A DNA stretch of 64,000 bases from the NCBI GenBank assembly GCA_028282845.1, contig JANQGY010000015.1:1-64000 (forward strand). Direction: 5' to 3'. The DNA comes from a bacterium (GTDB lineage: Bacteria > Fidelibacterota > Marinisomatia > Marinisomatales > JAHJCW01). Within the stretch, counting starts at the first letter, position 1; each line of letters begins with the position of its first letter. The notes below the pieces were generated by a model that was not told the DNA's origin, did not search any database, and saw only the letters and a program-made list of their open reading frames with translations. Of the stretch, positions 25,111 to 34,440 are shown one piece after another. Made by a program: the position numbers and the translations under genes.

Positions 25111-27026
25111 ATAATATTAATAAAAGCTTAACCGAATTGGATATCAAGCATATAGCTAATCTAATAAGTAGAGATCCAAATGAATATGAGTTGCGTCTAA
25201 TTGAGCATATTCTTTCTTATGAGCTAAAACATAGGATTTATTTAGAAATAATTGGTCGTCTTAACAAAGGCGCCAATCGTAGGGTTTCAGATAGAATCCA
25301 ATTGGATAAGGACAGCTATTTACATTTCTATAATGGCGTCAAAATATTTAATAATGATAAACTTGTATTTGATCAGGATGATGTAAACACTAGACTTAAT
25401 TCGAACGAAATCATTCCCTTAAGTAATAATCATTCAATTATATCCGATAATTCTGATGAGAAAACCATCCGTAAAAAGATGGAACCATTTGGTGAAAATA
25501 TTGCTTTTCAATTTCGATCAGTTCCAAAACTGTCAGAAAAAGTCTTATTTCAATCGCTGATTGGAAAAACAGCGACTGATAGCAAATCAGTTACGCGTAA
25601 TTTTTCGAATTACAGGCTATTTAGAATCATTATTGAAAAAGACACAAAGAAAAATCAAAAAGCTCTCATCAACTTGATTGATTCTATTAATAACAGACAA
25701 TTGTCAATTTCTGCAAGGATTAGTAAAAATCAAAGTATAGCAAGAGAAATTATAAGATATATTGTTTCTCATAATTTTGGCATTAATGTTCTTAACAAAT
25801 ACCAATTTAGTGATTTGGTGAAAGATAAAAAGGGATTATCCGTTTTATTAATATGCGATAAAAAAGATAAAACCAAACTCAATTCACTATGCAAAAAAGA
25901 AAACTTTGAATTAGTCCATGTTGGCGATCTGATTGAGGATCAGATAATTCAACTCAATAAAAAGAATGAAGTAATTTTTAATTTGCCAATTGGTGTATTT
26001 GATTTACAATATGATGTTAATCCCAAACACTATCAGGAGCCGGAAGCACAAACTTATAAATCTGAAGAGATTATAAAAGGTGCTGACAAAACTTCATTAT
26101 CCAATCAGTTAACAAGGCTTCTAAAAAAGATTATCACTGCCAATTCTTTCTATATAAACGATCAAAAAATATCAGATGCTTATTGCCAAATAGTAGATTT
26201 AAATGTTGGCAACAAATTGGCAATTGCTCCGGCAGATCATAATAATCTTTTCCAAATTGCGCCCCGAACGAGCGCCAAAATTGTCGTAGCGAATGCTGCG
26301 AGAAAACTTGCTTGTACCGGTGTCAAACCCAATTTGATTCAAATCCATAATTTATTTCCCGATGCTAATGCAGATAACAATTGGCAGGCATCGGAGATAT
26401 CGCAGGGGCAGGAAGAAGCAATCCGAGAATTAGAACTAACAATTGCTAACCGGAGAGTTGACGCCTACCGGAACAATTGGCAGCAAAATGTGTGGGCATC
26501 AGGATTTTTTAACCAAGCAGCAATTCCGCATATAAATTTTAAAAATGATGGCGATTTTATTTCTTTATTGGGCAGTCATAGAGGTGAGTTGGGTGGTTCT
26601 GAATATCAGCGCTATATCTCTGATAAAACTGCAAATGCATTTCCAACCGTTGATCTGAATATGGAGCGGCGTTTGCAAGATGTTGTTCAGCAAGGAATCA
26701 AAACCAATCTACTGAAATCAGCCACTAATGTTAGTTCGGGCGGTATTTCCATCGCAATTGCGCTGTCGCTCATCGCCAGTGAAAGCGGTATTGGCGCAAA
26801 AATACATTTATCGCGCAAATTCAGCGATGAAGAATTATTGTTCGGTGAGACTCAGGGACTTGTGATTGTTACGCTTGCCGAAGAAGACATAATGGAATTT
26901 GAGCGAATTTGTATGACAGTTGGTGTGCCATCAACTACAATTGGCAGAGTAACGGAGAACAACACATACACCTTTAATGATTCAATTAACCTCAAGGTGG
27001 ATAACTTGAGAAAAGCTGTTGGTTAA
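25107..27026 (+). CDS. Degenerate PurL-like protein (FGAM synthase paralogue)
   Basis: 639 residues, clearly related to phosphoribosylformylglycinamidine synthase but eroded. The amino-terminal block DPNEYELRLIEHILSYELKHR aligns with the PurL linker, yet the catalytic SEHCSYK is gone. The first AIRS ATP-binding half is missing or unrecognisable, which explains the short length against ~740 for small PurL. The B1-like stretch (LIEDQIIQLNKKNEVIFNLP) and the second AIRS-like half remain (AARKLACTGVKP, ELGGSEYQR, ATNVSSGGISIAIALS, LLFGETQGLVIV). Retention of one intact long frame suggests selection for a non-catalytic role. It is coupled to recX by ATGA. A true purL is expected elsewhere in the genome. 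Confidence 0.75.
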   Translation: MNNINKSLTELDIKHIANLISRDPNEYELRLIEHILSYELKHRIYLEIIGRLNKGANRRVSDRIQLDKDSYLHFYNGVKIFNNDKLVFDQDDVNTRLNSNEIIPLSNNHSIISDNSDEKTIRKKMEPFGENIAFQFRSVPKLSEKVLFQSLIGKTATDSKSVTRNFSNYRLFRIIIEKDTKKNQKALINLIDSINNRQLSISARISKNQSIAREIIRYIVSHNFGINVLNKYQFSDLVKDKKGLSVLLICDKKDKTKLNSLCKKENFELVHVGDLIEDQIIQLNKKNEVIFNLPIGVFDLQYDVNPKHYQEPEAQTYKSEEIIKGADKTSLSNQLTRLLKKIITANSFYINDQKISDAYCQIVDLNVGNKLAIAPADHNNLFQIAPRTSAKIVVANAARKLACTGVKPNLIQIHNLFPDANADNNWQASEISQGQEEAIRELELTIANRRVDAYRNNWQQNVWASGFFNQAAIPHINFKNDGDFISLLGSHRGELGGSEYQRYISDKTANAFPTVDLNMERRLQDVVQQGIKTNLLKSATNVSSGGISIAIALSLIASESGIGAKIHLSRKFSDEELLFGETQGLVIVTLAEEDIMEFERICMTVGVPSTTIGRVTENNTYTFNDSINLKVDNLRKAVG

Positions 27027-27832
27027 ATATTTATATCTTTAGCTCTTAATTCTTGAATCGCAGGTGTTAACAAGCCAATCATCTCTTGCTGAATAAGTCC
27101 ATTGGTTGCTAATAGCTGAGGTCTGTTAATATTAAAATCAGTGCCATCCATTTTGGTTATTGTTCCGCCGGCTTCCTGCACTATTAAAACTCCGGCAGCG
27201 GTGTCCCAAGGATTAAGATCAAATTCCCAAAATCCATCCACTTTTCCTGATGCCACATGACAGAGGTCAATCGCTGCTGCGCCAAGCCGGCGGACGCCTT
27301 GCGTCAGATCAACGAATCTCTTGAATAATTCGAAATTCATTGACCATTTATCATCATGATTATAACTGAATCCGGTAACTAATAATGACCTTTCAAGACT
27401 ATTAACAGTTGAGACCTTAATTGGTTCGCCATTACAAAATGCGCCTTGTCCTTCAATTGCAGAATAGAGATTATCAACAGGTAATTCCTTAACAATTCCG
27501 CATATTAGTTTATCTTTGTGCGCCACTCCGATGGATATTCCGAAGGATGGATAACCATGCACAAAATTTGTCGTTCCATCGAGCGGATCAATTATCCATT
27601 TGTAATTGGATTGGTTTGATTTTGCTCCGGATTCTTCAGCTAATATATCATGGTCAGGAAACACCTTTTGAATTTCATTTATGATAATTGATTCCGATTC
27701 CTTATCGGTGGCAGTTACCAAATCAATTCGGCCTTTGAATTCGGTATTCTTTGGTAATTCATGTGCTTTAAGCACGACAGCAGAGGCCTTTTCAATTGCT
27801 GATAGTGCAGTAATATAAATTTTATTTACCAT
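27023..27832 (-). CDS. suhB: Inositol monophosphatase-family protein
   Basis: A 269-residue Mg-dependent sugar phosphatase. Motifs are ILAEESG (metal Glu), WIIDPLDGTTNFVHG (metal Asp pair) and NPWDTAAGVLIVQEAGG (third metal site). Family members act on inositol phosphates, NADP or FBP, and SuhB also assists rRNA antitermination, so the exact role is open. It is encoded opposite the recA operon and overlaps its last gene tail-to-tail by 4 bases. Confidence 0.92.
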   Translation of the reverse strand: MVNKIYITALSAIEKASAVVLKAHELPKNTEFKGRIDLVTATDKESESIIINEIQKVFPDHDILAEESGAKSNQSNYKWIIDPLDGTTNFVHGYPSFGISIGVAHKDKLICGIVKELPVDNLYSAIEGQGAFCNGEPIKVSTVNSLERSLLVTGFSYNHDDKWSMNFELFKRFVDLTQGVRRLGAAAIDLCHVASGKVDGFWEFDLNPWDTAAGVLIVQEAGGTITKMDGTDFNINRPQLLATNGLIQQEMIGLLTPAIQELRAKDINI

Positions 27833-27910
27833 ATATATTAATTTTATAGGGAAAAATAATTATTAAGTCATGCTAAATTTTGTATAGTAAAACTTAAAGT
27901 GATTTTAATT

Positions 27911-29584
27911 ATGAAATTAGTAAAATATATATCGTTATCGCTAATTGCTCTCCTAATATCATGTACCGAGGTCGGCGAATTAATAGAAGATGTCATTGTT
28001 GCAATTCCAAGTGATAGTACTCAAGTCGATGAGCAAGAAAAAGAAGAAACCAAGCAGGTCTCCGCGGAAAGTGATAATTGGAAGTTTTTTGGTGAGTCGG
28101 AATTTGATAAAAGTAAAAATGTTGATGATAAAGAGGGTGCATTGAGGCTGAGTAAAACAGGAGAAACTTGGGATGATACTGATAGAATTATCTCTAATAA
28201 TAAATATCTTGTGGAACCTGGTAAAACTTATAAGATGGTTTTTAAAATGATTACCCATGATTGGCCTCCTCCTACAATTGAGGTATTCGGAGATTTTTAT
28301 GATAAATCAAATAGTAGATTGTCCAAATCAATTGGAAGTTATTTTTCAAATTCAAAAACAAATTATTGGGAAAAAAGTCTTATTATTGTTGATGTTCCAA
28401 ATGATAGCAGAATAAAATATTTCTCGCCGACTTTATTAATGTTACCAAAAAAAAGTATTGATGCAGATAATTGGGCTGATGATATAGAATTCAGTGAATA
28501 CAAGTTTAATAATAACTTTTTACCTAAAACAAAATTTGATGGAACAAAAGTCAAAATTGATATGTTAGGTAACGTCTCCAAGAAAAACAATGAAAAGTTT
28601 GATGATTTTTTTCCAATTGGAATTTATGGTGATAATCAGCGTGAAGATTGGTCTGTATATGCAAAACAAGGATTTAATTGCTATATGTGGTCATCTGATT
28701 TGAGACAAATTGAAAAAGCTAAAGATGCTGGACTACTATCATGTGTTCAAATAGGTCCATATATAATTGGTGGAGATTGGCTACCTGCCAACAAAAATAG
28801 AAGAATTGAACATTTAACTAACTTTCTAAATAGTATAGATAATCATAACCAACATGATCAAATTCTCTTCTATTATATTGATAATGAATTTTACAAAATT
28901 GATCAACACGTTATAAATGTAATACAAAAAGTCAAAAATATTAATGTTGACGATAATGGAAATCGAATGCATCCTATCTATATGCTGAATGGTGCTTATG
29001 GACAAGCTAGAAAATATAATGAGTTGGTTGATGCAACAGGGACATATGTCGTATTGGATGAAACAGATATCCCATTGAGCGAAAATTTTATTGGATTACA
29101 AGTTAATGAAAATCAAAAAATCCCTGCTGTAATGGCACAAATTAATAGAGGAGTTGGAAAAAATTTTCGTCCAGTATTATTTGGTGCTATTGCCAAAGGA
29201 GCTAAGGGTTTAGGATTTTGGCGCGATGGCGGTAGTGGCGTTGACATAACAAAAGAACCATGGTGGGATGATTTTCCACAGATGGTAAAAGAGATTAAAG
29301 AAATGATGCCACTAATTAAAGAACCACATTTCACCGATTGGACAGTTAATTGTGATAACAGAGATTTAATATATGGTACAAGAACGCATAAAAATAAAGG
29401 TCATATTATTTTAGCAAATCCGACTAAATTAGAAATAACTGCTAGTTTTATAATTGAAGGATTACCTTATCAAATATCAAGTGTTAATGATTACTTTACT
29501 AAGGGAAAAATAAGTAAACCGAATGGGAATGAAATGACGCTTTCAATTAATGCTCATGGTTCTAAAGTTCTTATCTTAAACTAA
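27911..29584 (+). CDS. Lipoprotein with glycosidase-like TIM-barrel region
   Basis: A ~557-residue lipoprotein with signal and lipobox LLISC; ATG 27911 is preferred over 27899 because it starts the Lys-Leu-Val-Lys signal directly. An acidic linker (EEKEETK-type) is followed by a beta-sandwich, carbohydrate-binding-like region (about 70-200). A barrel-like region then begins at FFPIGIYGDNQREDW and includes WSSDLRQIEKAKDAGLLSC, FYYIDNEFY, and GLGFWRDGGSG/WWDDF, with a short beta-rich end. The alternation and the DNE motif recall GH-A clan glycosidases, but I cannot name a family. It probably degrades or binds glycans at the cell surface. It stands alone. Confidence 0.65.
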   Translation: MKLVKYISLSLIALLISCTEVGELIEDVIVAIPSDSTQVDEQEKEETKQVSAESDNWKFFGESEFDKSKNVDDKEGALRLSKTGETWDDTDRIISNNKYLVEPGKTYKMVFKMITHDWPPPTIEVFGDFYDKSNSRLSKSIGSYFSNSKTNYWEKSLIIVDVPNDSRIKYFSPTLLMLPKKSIDADNWADDIEFSEYKFNNNFLPKTKFDGTKVKIDMLGNVSKKNNEKFDDFFPIGIYGDNQREDWSVYAKQGFNCYMWSSDLRQIEKAKDAGLLSCVQIGPYIIGGDWLPANKNRRIEHLTNFLNSIDNHNQHDQILFYYIDNEFYKIDQHVINVIQKVKNINVDDNGNRMHPIYMLNGAYGQARKYNELVDATGTYVVLDETDIPLSENFIGLQVNENQKIPAVMAQINRGVGKNFRPVLFGAIAKGAKGLGFWRDGGSGVDITKEPWWDDFPQMVKEIKEMMPLIKEPHFTDWTVNCDNRDLIYGTRTHKNKGHIILANPTKLEITASFIIEGLPYQISSVNDYFTKGKISKPNGNEMTLSINAHGSKVLILN

Positions 29585-29636
29585 ATTTTATCCAAATCCA
29601 CACTATAATTCTTACAGAATTTAGCATTATTTTCAT

Positions 29637-30139
29637 GACCCTCAAACGTACATTATGGAGCCCACAATTATTACAATTAAAAATACTGCAAGTAGAAATA
29701 CATTTTCTACGGCTTGCGATCAATACTCGTTTGAGCATTTGGGTTTCGGTGATGTAGGGTATAATATTCTAAATACCCATAATAATCTGAGTACTCGCAA
29801 AACAAGAAACTTTTCTCTCACAGGAGTTATCAGGCTTACATACGTAGACAAAAAAAGATCAAATCAACAATACCATAGAAACTCGTGGTAATTTAATCGG
29901 TTTCCCAACCGATATTAAGCGTAAAATGTACTCTATAGTAAAAATTATAGTAAAACACCATTTAATTGTATAAAGGATTTCAATATGGGTTAGATTGATA
30001 GATTTAACACTATTCAGAATGACAGCTATAACGCTTAAAACAATCAAAACGGTTAAGGTTGCATTAAGGGATTTACCGGCGGCGTATCGGCTTCAAAAAT
30101 AATTGTATGAAGCCAGTGTTTAATGTTTTTCCAATTTGA
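29637..30139 (-). pseudogene. Broken voltage-gated ion-channel (Kch/ion transporter) gene
   Basis: On the minus strand, pieces of an ion-transporter protein appear in order but in different frames: HTIIFEADTPPVNP, then SVIAVILNSVKSI..FTIEYILRLISVGKP, YGIVDL, LRVLRLLWVFRIL, SRRK and VFLIVIIVGSIMYV. This is the S1-S6 order of a six-span potassium channel. It has at least three frame changes and at least one early stop, and the carboxy-terminal part after S5 is not seen. This accounts for most of the 560-base gap between the lipoprotein gene and yceI. It is a decayed host gene. Confidence 0.8.
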
Positions 30140-30144
30140 CGATA

Positions 30145-30675
30145 TTACTTCTTATTTACAATACATATGACCTCAACATCTATTTCATTACCTATTTTGA
30201 ATGTGTCAAAATCTACACCGACATTATAATTCAAGCGGTTTATGGTTTCACCGCCTTTAAAAATAATTTGATCTTTAGTTTCTTCTATCGAGAAGGGTAC
30301 AAAAACTTCCCGCGTAACGTCTTTTATGGTTAAATAGCCGAACAAACCGTATAATTCATCCTGTTTGTTCATCTTCTTGGATTTAAAATGGATGGTCGGC
30401 CATTTATCGATTTCGAAGAAATCTTCATTTTTAAGATGGGCGTCCCGTTTCGGATTTTCCGTATCTATTGTATTAACCGCGATCGTTACTTCAAAATATG
30501 CCGAATCAGGATTTTGAGTATTAAAGTCAACAATTCCCTGCATACCCGTTATTGTTCCATGTACATCGCGTACACCCATATTGCGTACACTGAATTTTAC
30601 ATGAGAATTATCTGTATCGATTGATTGTCCAAATATTACAGATAATATAAAAAAAGTTAAGATTAGTTTTTTCAT
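30145..30675 (-). CDS. YceI-family periplasmic lipid-binding-type protein
   Basis: 176 residues with a signal peptide (MKKLILTFFILSVIFGQ). The YceI lipocalin-like pattern is clear: SHVKFSVRNMGVRDVHGTI, the AVNTIDTENPKRDAHLKNEDFF block, PTIHFKSKKM and a final beta hairpin. Family members bind polyisoprenoids in the periplasm. The gene lies 36 bases downstream of the truncated haem-binding leader, on the same strand. Confidence 0.93.
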   Translation of the reverse strand: MKKLILTFFILSVIFGQSIDTDNSHVKFSVRNMGVRDVHGTITGMQGIVDFNTQNPDSAYFEVTIAVNTIDTENPKRDAHLKNEDFFEIDKWPTIHFKSKKMNKQDELYGLFGYLTIKDVTREVFVPFSIEETKDQIIFKGGETINRLNYNVGVDFDTFKIGNEIDVEVICIVNKK

Positions 30676-30711
30676 ATTTTTATTTCTTTAAATATTAATT
30701 ATTTATTCAAT

Positions 30712-30819
30712 TTAGGTAGGACCATTAAAATCTGTTGTAACCGGCAGATTTTCTCTTTTGATAGGTATGAATTGGATTGCAAATAATATAATAAATACAA
30801 TAATTAGAATTTTTTTCAT
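30712..30819 (-). pseudogene. Truncated amino terminus of a haem-binding-domain protein
   Basis: A 35-codon frame with an amino-terminal membrane anchor followed by FIPIKRENLPVTTDFNGP, the exact leader of Haem_bd-type c-haem proteins. In intact relatives this is followed by a CxxCH haem site. Here the frame stops at TAA just after the leader, and no CxxCH follows in any frame before yceI. It is either a remnant or a very small anchored peptide. It lies upstream of yceI on the same strand. Confidence 0.6.
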
Positions 30820-30854
30820 TATTTATACTTTCTTACTATGTTCTAAATATATTT

Positions 30855-31697
30855 TTAGAATTTATCCAATATCTCATTAATATAAAAGGAAGGCACTACA
30901 ACTGCCATCCCATAAAGATTGTCATGTACAGTTGCGCTAACAATACCAATTATTTTATTTACTGGTTTAGTACCACCCCAAGTCACAGCCCCAATTCCCC
31001 ATATCGGAGAACCACTAAAACCACCGATACTTGGATCATCTAATAAAAATATTTCACCGCTGTCCGGTTTTAATCTAAGATATAAACTTGAAATCTTTGA
31101 TATTTTAGTAATAGGTGAAATAATATTGCTTGCTCCTAAACCTAAAGGGTATCCTATTGCATAAACCTCACTTTCACGAAATGGTTGATCTCTTGAATGT
31201 TCAATTAAATTAAATGGCGTACTCAGTTGTTTTAAATTTTCAATTGATTGTGCATTAATTCTTAGCACCGAAATATCCGCAACAGAATGTGATATCCAAT
31301 TTAGTTTTGATTTATTAAATACTATATCTTTTAATAGTATTGTTTTTGCTCTATTATCTTCTAAGCTATATACAATTTTTGTATTTAATGATGTGCTATC
31401 AGCTACATGTTTAGCAGTAACCAAATAAGTATATGAATCTTTGTTTATAAAAAACCCAGTACCGGTTATTGAATATTCATAAGGTTCGAGAGATTTAGTT
31501 TTAGTATTTTTTAACCAAATCTCAAATGTATTGTTACCTAATTTTTCTGTTTTTACTTTTGTTTCTACTATATGAACCGGCTTTGGTACGGTTGTATTAA
31601 TAGTAAAAGATTTAGATCCATTCTGACTATGAACAAAATTATACAGATTGCAAATAAGTAAAATTATAATTGTCTTCTTATAAAATGTATGTTTCAC
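30855..31697 (-). CDS. Trypsin-like serine protease (secreted) coupled to the R-M gene
   Basis: 280 residues with an amino-terminal signal or anchor (IIILLICNLYNFVHSQ) and a chymotrypsin-fold protease. The catalytic triad is visible: H97 (VTAKHVAD), D141 (VADISVLR) and S228 (GGFSGSPI). TGTGFFIN precedes the first barrel, as in HtrA/Tiki-type bacterial trypsins. There is no PDZ domain. Its start overlaps the stop of the MmeI-like gene by 4 bases, so it is translated from the same message. Why an apparently exported protease is coupled to a restriction enzyme is unclear. Confidence 0.82.
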   Translation of the reverse strand: MKHTFYKKTIIILLICNLYNFVHSQNGSKSFTINTTVPKPVHIVETKVKTEKLGNNTFEIWLKNTKTKSLEPYEYSITGTGFFINKDSYTYLVTAKHVADSTSLNTKIVYSLEDNRAKTILLKDIVFNKSKLNWISHSVADISVLRINAQSIENLKQLSTPFNLIEHSRDQPFRESEVYAIGYPLGLGASNIISPITKISKISSLYLRLKPDSGEIFLLDDPSIGGFSGSPIWGIGAVTWGGTKPVNKIIGIVSATVHDNLYGMAVVVPSFYINEILDKF

Positions 31698-34438
31698 TTC
31701 TTTCTAATCTTTCTCTTTTTATCCTTCTTGAACAGCGGAGCAGTATATTCGTTATACAATTCAAATAAATATTCTATTCTAGAAGTCTCATTTTTAAATG
31801 CTTGAGGGCGGTAGCACAGATCAACCGCTTTGTCCAATTCTTGGTGAGCTTTAACCAAATTTGACGGCATAGTTAATGGATCGTACAAATCAGCTAAACT
31901 GCTTTCAGGAAACTCATCCCTAATATCTAATACTTTTTGTGCTTTTTCCTTAACTTTATTTTTGTTCTTTTTACTCGGCTCTTTCGGCCATGGGTAGTTG
32001 TTATATACAATATTTTTTGAGTATCGGTAATCACTTTTTAAACGACCACAAGTATATTTAACCCAAGCCATATGCATCTCTGATATTAGTACACCAAAAT
32101 TATAAAGTGTACCATTTGTAATTGCTAACATTGTATCACTAACAATATTATTTCTATCAAAAAATCCCATGGGAATATATTTTCTATTTTCAGATGAAAC
32201 TCGCGGTACAACAATAAATGTTTTACCAAAATCTCTAATCTCACCAAATAATGATGGAAAATTAGCTTTCTTTACTGTTGATTTTCTAATACTTGCTAAT
32301 CTGAATTGTTTAACCGCTTCAACTCTTTCTAAAACTTTTGGTAATTCTCTTAATTCATTTGGGTTTACGTCTTCTAACCATAAACACCATCGTTTTTTAT
32401 TATTCAAGAATTCTTTGGCACTTATTAATGGTAGAAAATATTTTTCAGCTTTTGGTTCAACCTTAATAAAATTATCCTTTTCTTCTTGAGTAAATAAAAG
32501 ATTTCCGCCATCTAAAGGCATGTTACCAAAACTCATTTCAGGTACATCAATTATTGGTTTGTCTCGTCTCAGTATAATTAGATCTTTGGCATTTGCTAAA
32601 TAGGGGTTTATATTTTTTACAATTAATTCAGTTGGGTCACCTTTAATATCGGTATAATTAAATAGCTGCTTATCTTTTATATTATAGTTAGCAAAACCTA
32701 TTATAACGCAGTATACTGCTGCTTTTCCTCGTGCTTCATTACTCCATTTAAATGTTGTGTGGGCAAAATGTATTTTAATGCCATAGTTTTTTAATAGTTC
32801 ACCCCATAGTACACTAACTTGCTCACCTTGCGTAATTGAGTTTGTAGAAACAAAAGCAACATTTATGCTTGTATTTTCAATATACTGAGTGGCTTTAAGA
32901 TACCATGCTCCTACATAATCAAGAATCTTTCCGTTTTTAATATTATAGAATATTTCAGCCATTTCAGCTCTTTGCTCTGTATTTAATAGCTTTGAACCAA
33001 CAAATGGCGGATTCCCAAGAATATAGTTTAATTCATCATTAGAAATAATATCGTTCCAATCAATTCTTAAAGCGTTGTCATTAGTAATTATTGCTGATTT
33101 TTTCAACGGAAGTCTAGCAAAATATTGTCCAAACTCTTCTGAAACAATCATATTCATTTGATGGTCAATTAACCACATCGCAACCTCAGCAATGCGAGCA
33201 GGGAATTCTTCATATTCAATTCCATAAAACTGATCTACATCTACATATACTAAACTTTCTATTGATGTTGTTTGTTGCTTTTTATAATAAATTTTTAAAA
33301 TCTTAAGTTCTAATAATCTGAGTTCGCGATAAGTTATTACTAAAAAATTACCACATCCACATGCAGGGTCTAAAAATTTTAGTTTAGATAGTTTTTTATG
33401 GAATTCGCGTAGTTGCTTAGTATTTGTTTTTACCTTTTCAAATTCTTTGTATAGATCATCTAAGAAAAGTGGCTTAATCAATTTTAATATATTTTTTTCA
33501 GATGTATAATGTGCTCCAAGATTTCTTCTTCTTTCAGGGCTCATTACCGATTGAAACATTGAACCGAAAATAGCAGGTGAAATTTTACTCCAATTTAAAC
33601 TACAACAATTTAATAACTCATTCCGCATTTTTGAATTGAACGAGGCAATAGGTAATTGCTCTGTAAAAAGTTGCCCGTTTATATATGGAAATTGGTTAAT
33701 ATGCTCATCCAAATTTGTGGAACGAATCTTTCTAGGTTTATTTAATGCCTCAAATAGCTGTGCTAATCGACTACCTAAATCAGAACCATCTTCACTCGTT
33801 TTGAGTTCAATAAATTCTTTGAATATATCCTTTTCAAATATGCTTGTATCATCAGCAAATAAGCAGAATAATAATCTAACCAAATATACTTCAAGATTAT
33901 GCCCGGTATATCCACTCTCTTTAAGTTGATCATGAATTCTTCCCATTAATTCAGCAGCGTGGATATTAACAGGGTCTTCTTCCTTTAATTTTTGTTTGTG
34001 GTTGTACCCTGCAATAAAATCAAACAAGGTTACATTTTTATAAAGCTCCTTTAATGTAAAATTATAAACTTTGTTTTTATCAAGATTAAACACTCGAAAA
34101 TTTTGAAAATCACAAACAATTATTAATTTTGGGAGGTCTTTTTCTTCAAGTCCAGGGAAGTAATCAATTGCTTGTTTATGAGCTTTGTTAAGGTCAGCAC
34201 CAAGTGATTTATGTTCTACAAGAATGTTCCCTTTCCATAGTAAATCAATTCTACCATTCTTACGAGTAGATGTAGTTACTTTCTTTTCAAAAGTTGCTAC
34301 TCGTCTGCGATTAATTCCAAATATTCTAAAAAATTCATCCCAAAAAGTATGAGCTTCAGCTTGTTCACGTGTTTCGTCTTTCCAATCATTCGAAAAACTT
34401 AGCGCACGATCTTTTATTTCATTCCAACTTAAAGCCAT
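31694..34438 (-). CDS. MmeI-like (type IIG/IIL) restriction-modification enzyme
   Basis: 914 residues, normal size for the MmeI family, in which one polypeptide both methylates and cuts DNA. The amino-terminal nuclease has D65...E75-x-K77 (RIDLLWKGNILVEHK), a PD-(D/E)xK site. A helical spacer follows, then an N6-adenine methyltransferase with motif I DPACGCGNFL (357-366) and motif IV NPPF (476-479). The target-recognition region and a terminal PWP-containing segment occupy the rest. Being a single chain it needs no partner for modification. It starts 2 bases after the symporter stop with no visible Shine-Dalgarno, and overlaps the protease gene downstream. Confidence 0.88.
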   Translation of the reverse strand: MALSWNEIKDRALSFSNDWKDETREQAEAHTFWDEFFRIFGINRRRVATFEKKVTTSTRKNGRIDLLWKGNILVEHKSLGADLNKAHKQAIDYFPGLEEKDLPKLIIVCDFQNFRVFNLDKNKVYNFTLKELYKNVTLFDFIAGYNHKQKLKEEDPVNIHAAELMGRIHDQLKESGYTGHNLEVYLVRLLFCLFADDTSIFEKDIFKEFIELKTSEDGSDLGSRLAQLFEALNKPRKIRSTNLDEHINQFPYINGQLFTEQLPIASFNSKMRNELLNCCSLNWSKISPAIFGSMFQSVMSPERRRNLGAHYTSEKNILKLIKPLFLDDLYKEFEKVKTNTKQLREFHKKLSKLKFLDPACGCGNFLVITYRELRLLELKILKIYYKKQQTTSIESLVYVDVDQFYGIEYEEFPARIAEVAMWLIDHQMNMIVSEEFGQYFARLPLKKSAIITNDNALRIDWNDIISNDELNYILGNPPFVGSKLLNTEQRAEMAEIFYNIKNGKILDYVGAWYLKATQYIENTSINVAFVSTNSITQGEQVSVLWGELLKNYGIKIHFAHTTFKWSNEARGKAAVYCVIIGFANYNIKDKQLFNYTDIKGDPTELIVKNINPYLANAKDLIILRRDKPIIDVPEMSFGNMPLDGGNLLFTQEEKDNFIKVEPKAEKYFLPLISAKEFLNNKKRWCLWLEDVNPNELRELPKVLERVEAVKQFRLASIRKSTVKKANFPSLFGEIRDFGKTFIVVPRVSSENRKYIPMGFFDRNNIVSDTMLAITNGTLYNFGVLISEMHMAWVKYTCGRLKSDYRYSKNIVYNNYPWPKEPSKKNKNKVKEKAQKVLDIRDEFPESSLADLYDPLTMPSNLVKAHQELDKAVDLCYRPQAFKNETSRIEYLFELYNEYTAPLFKKDKKRKIRKK

Positions 34439-34440
34439 TT

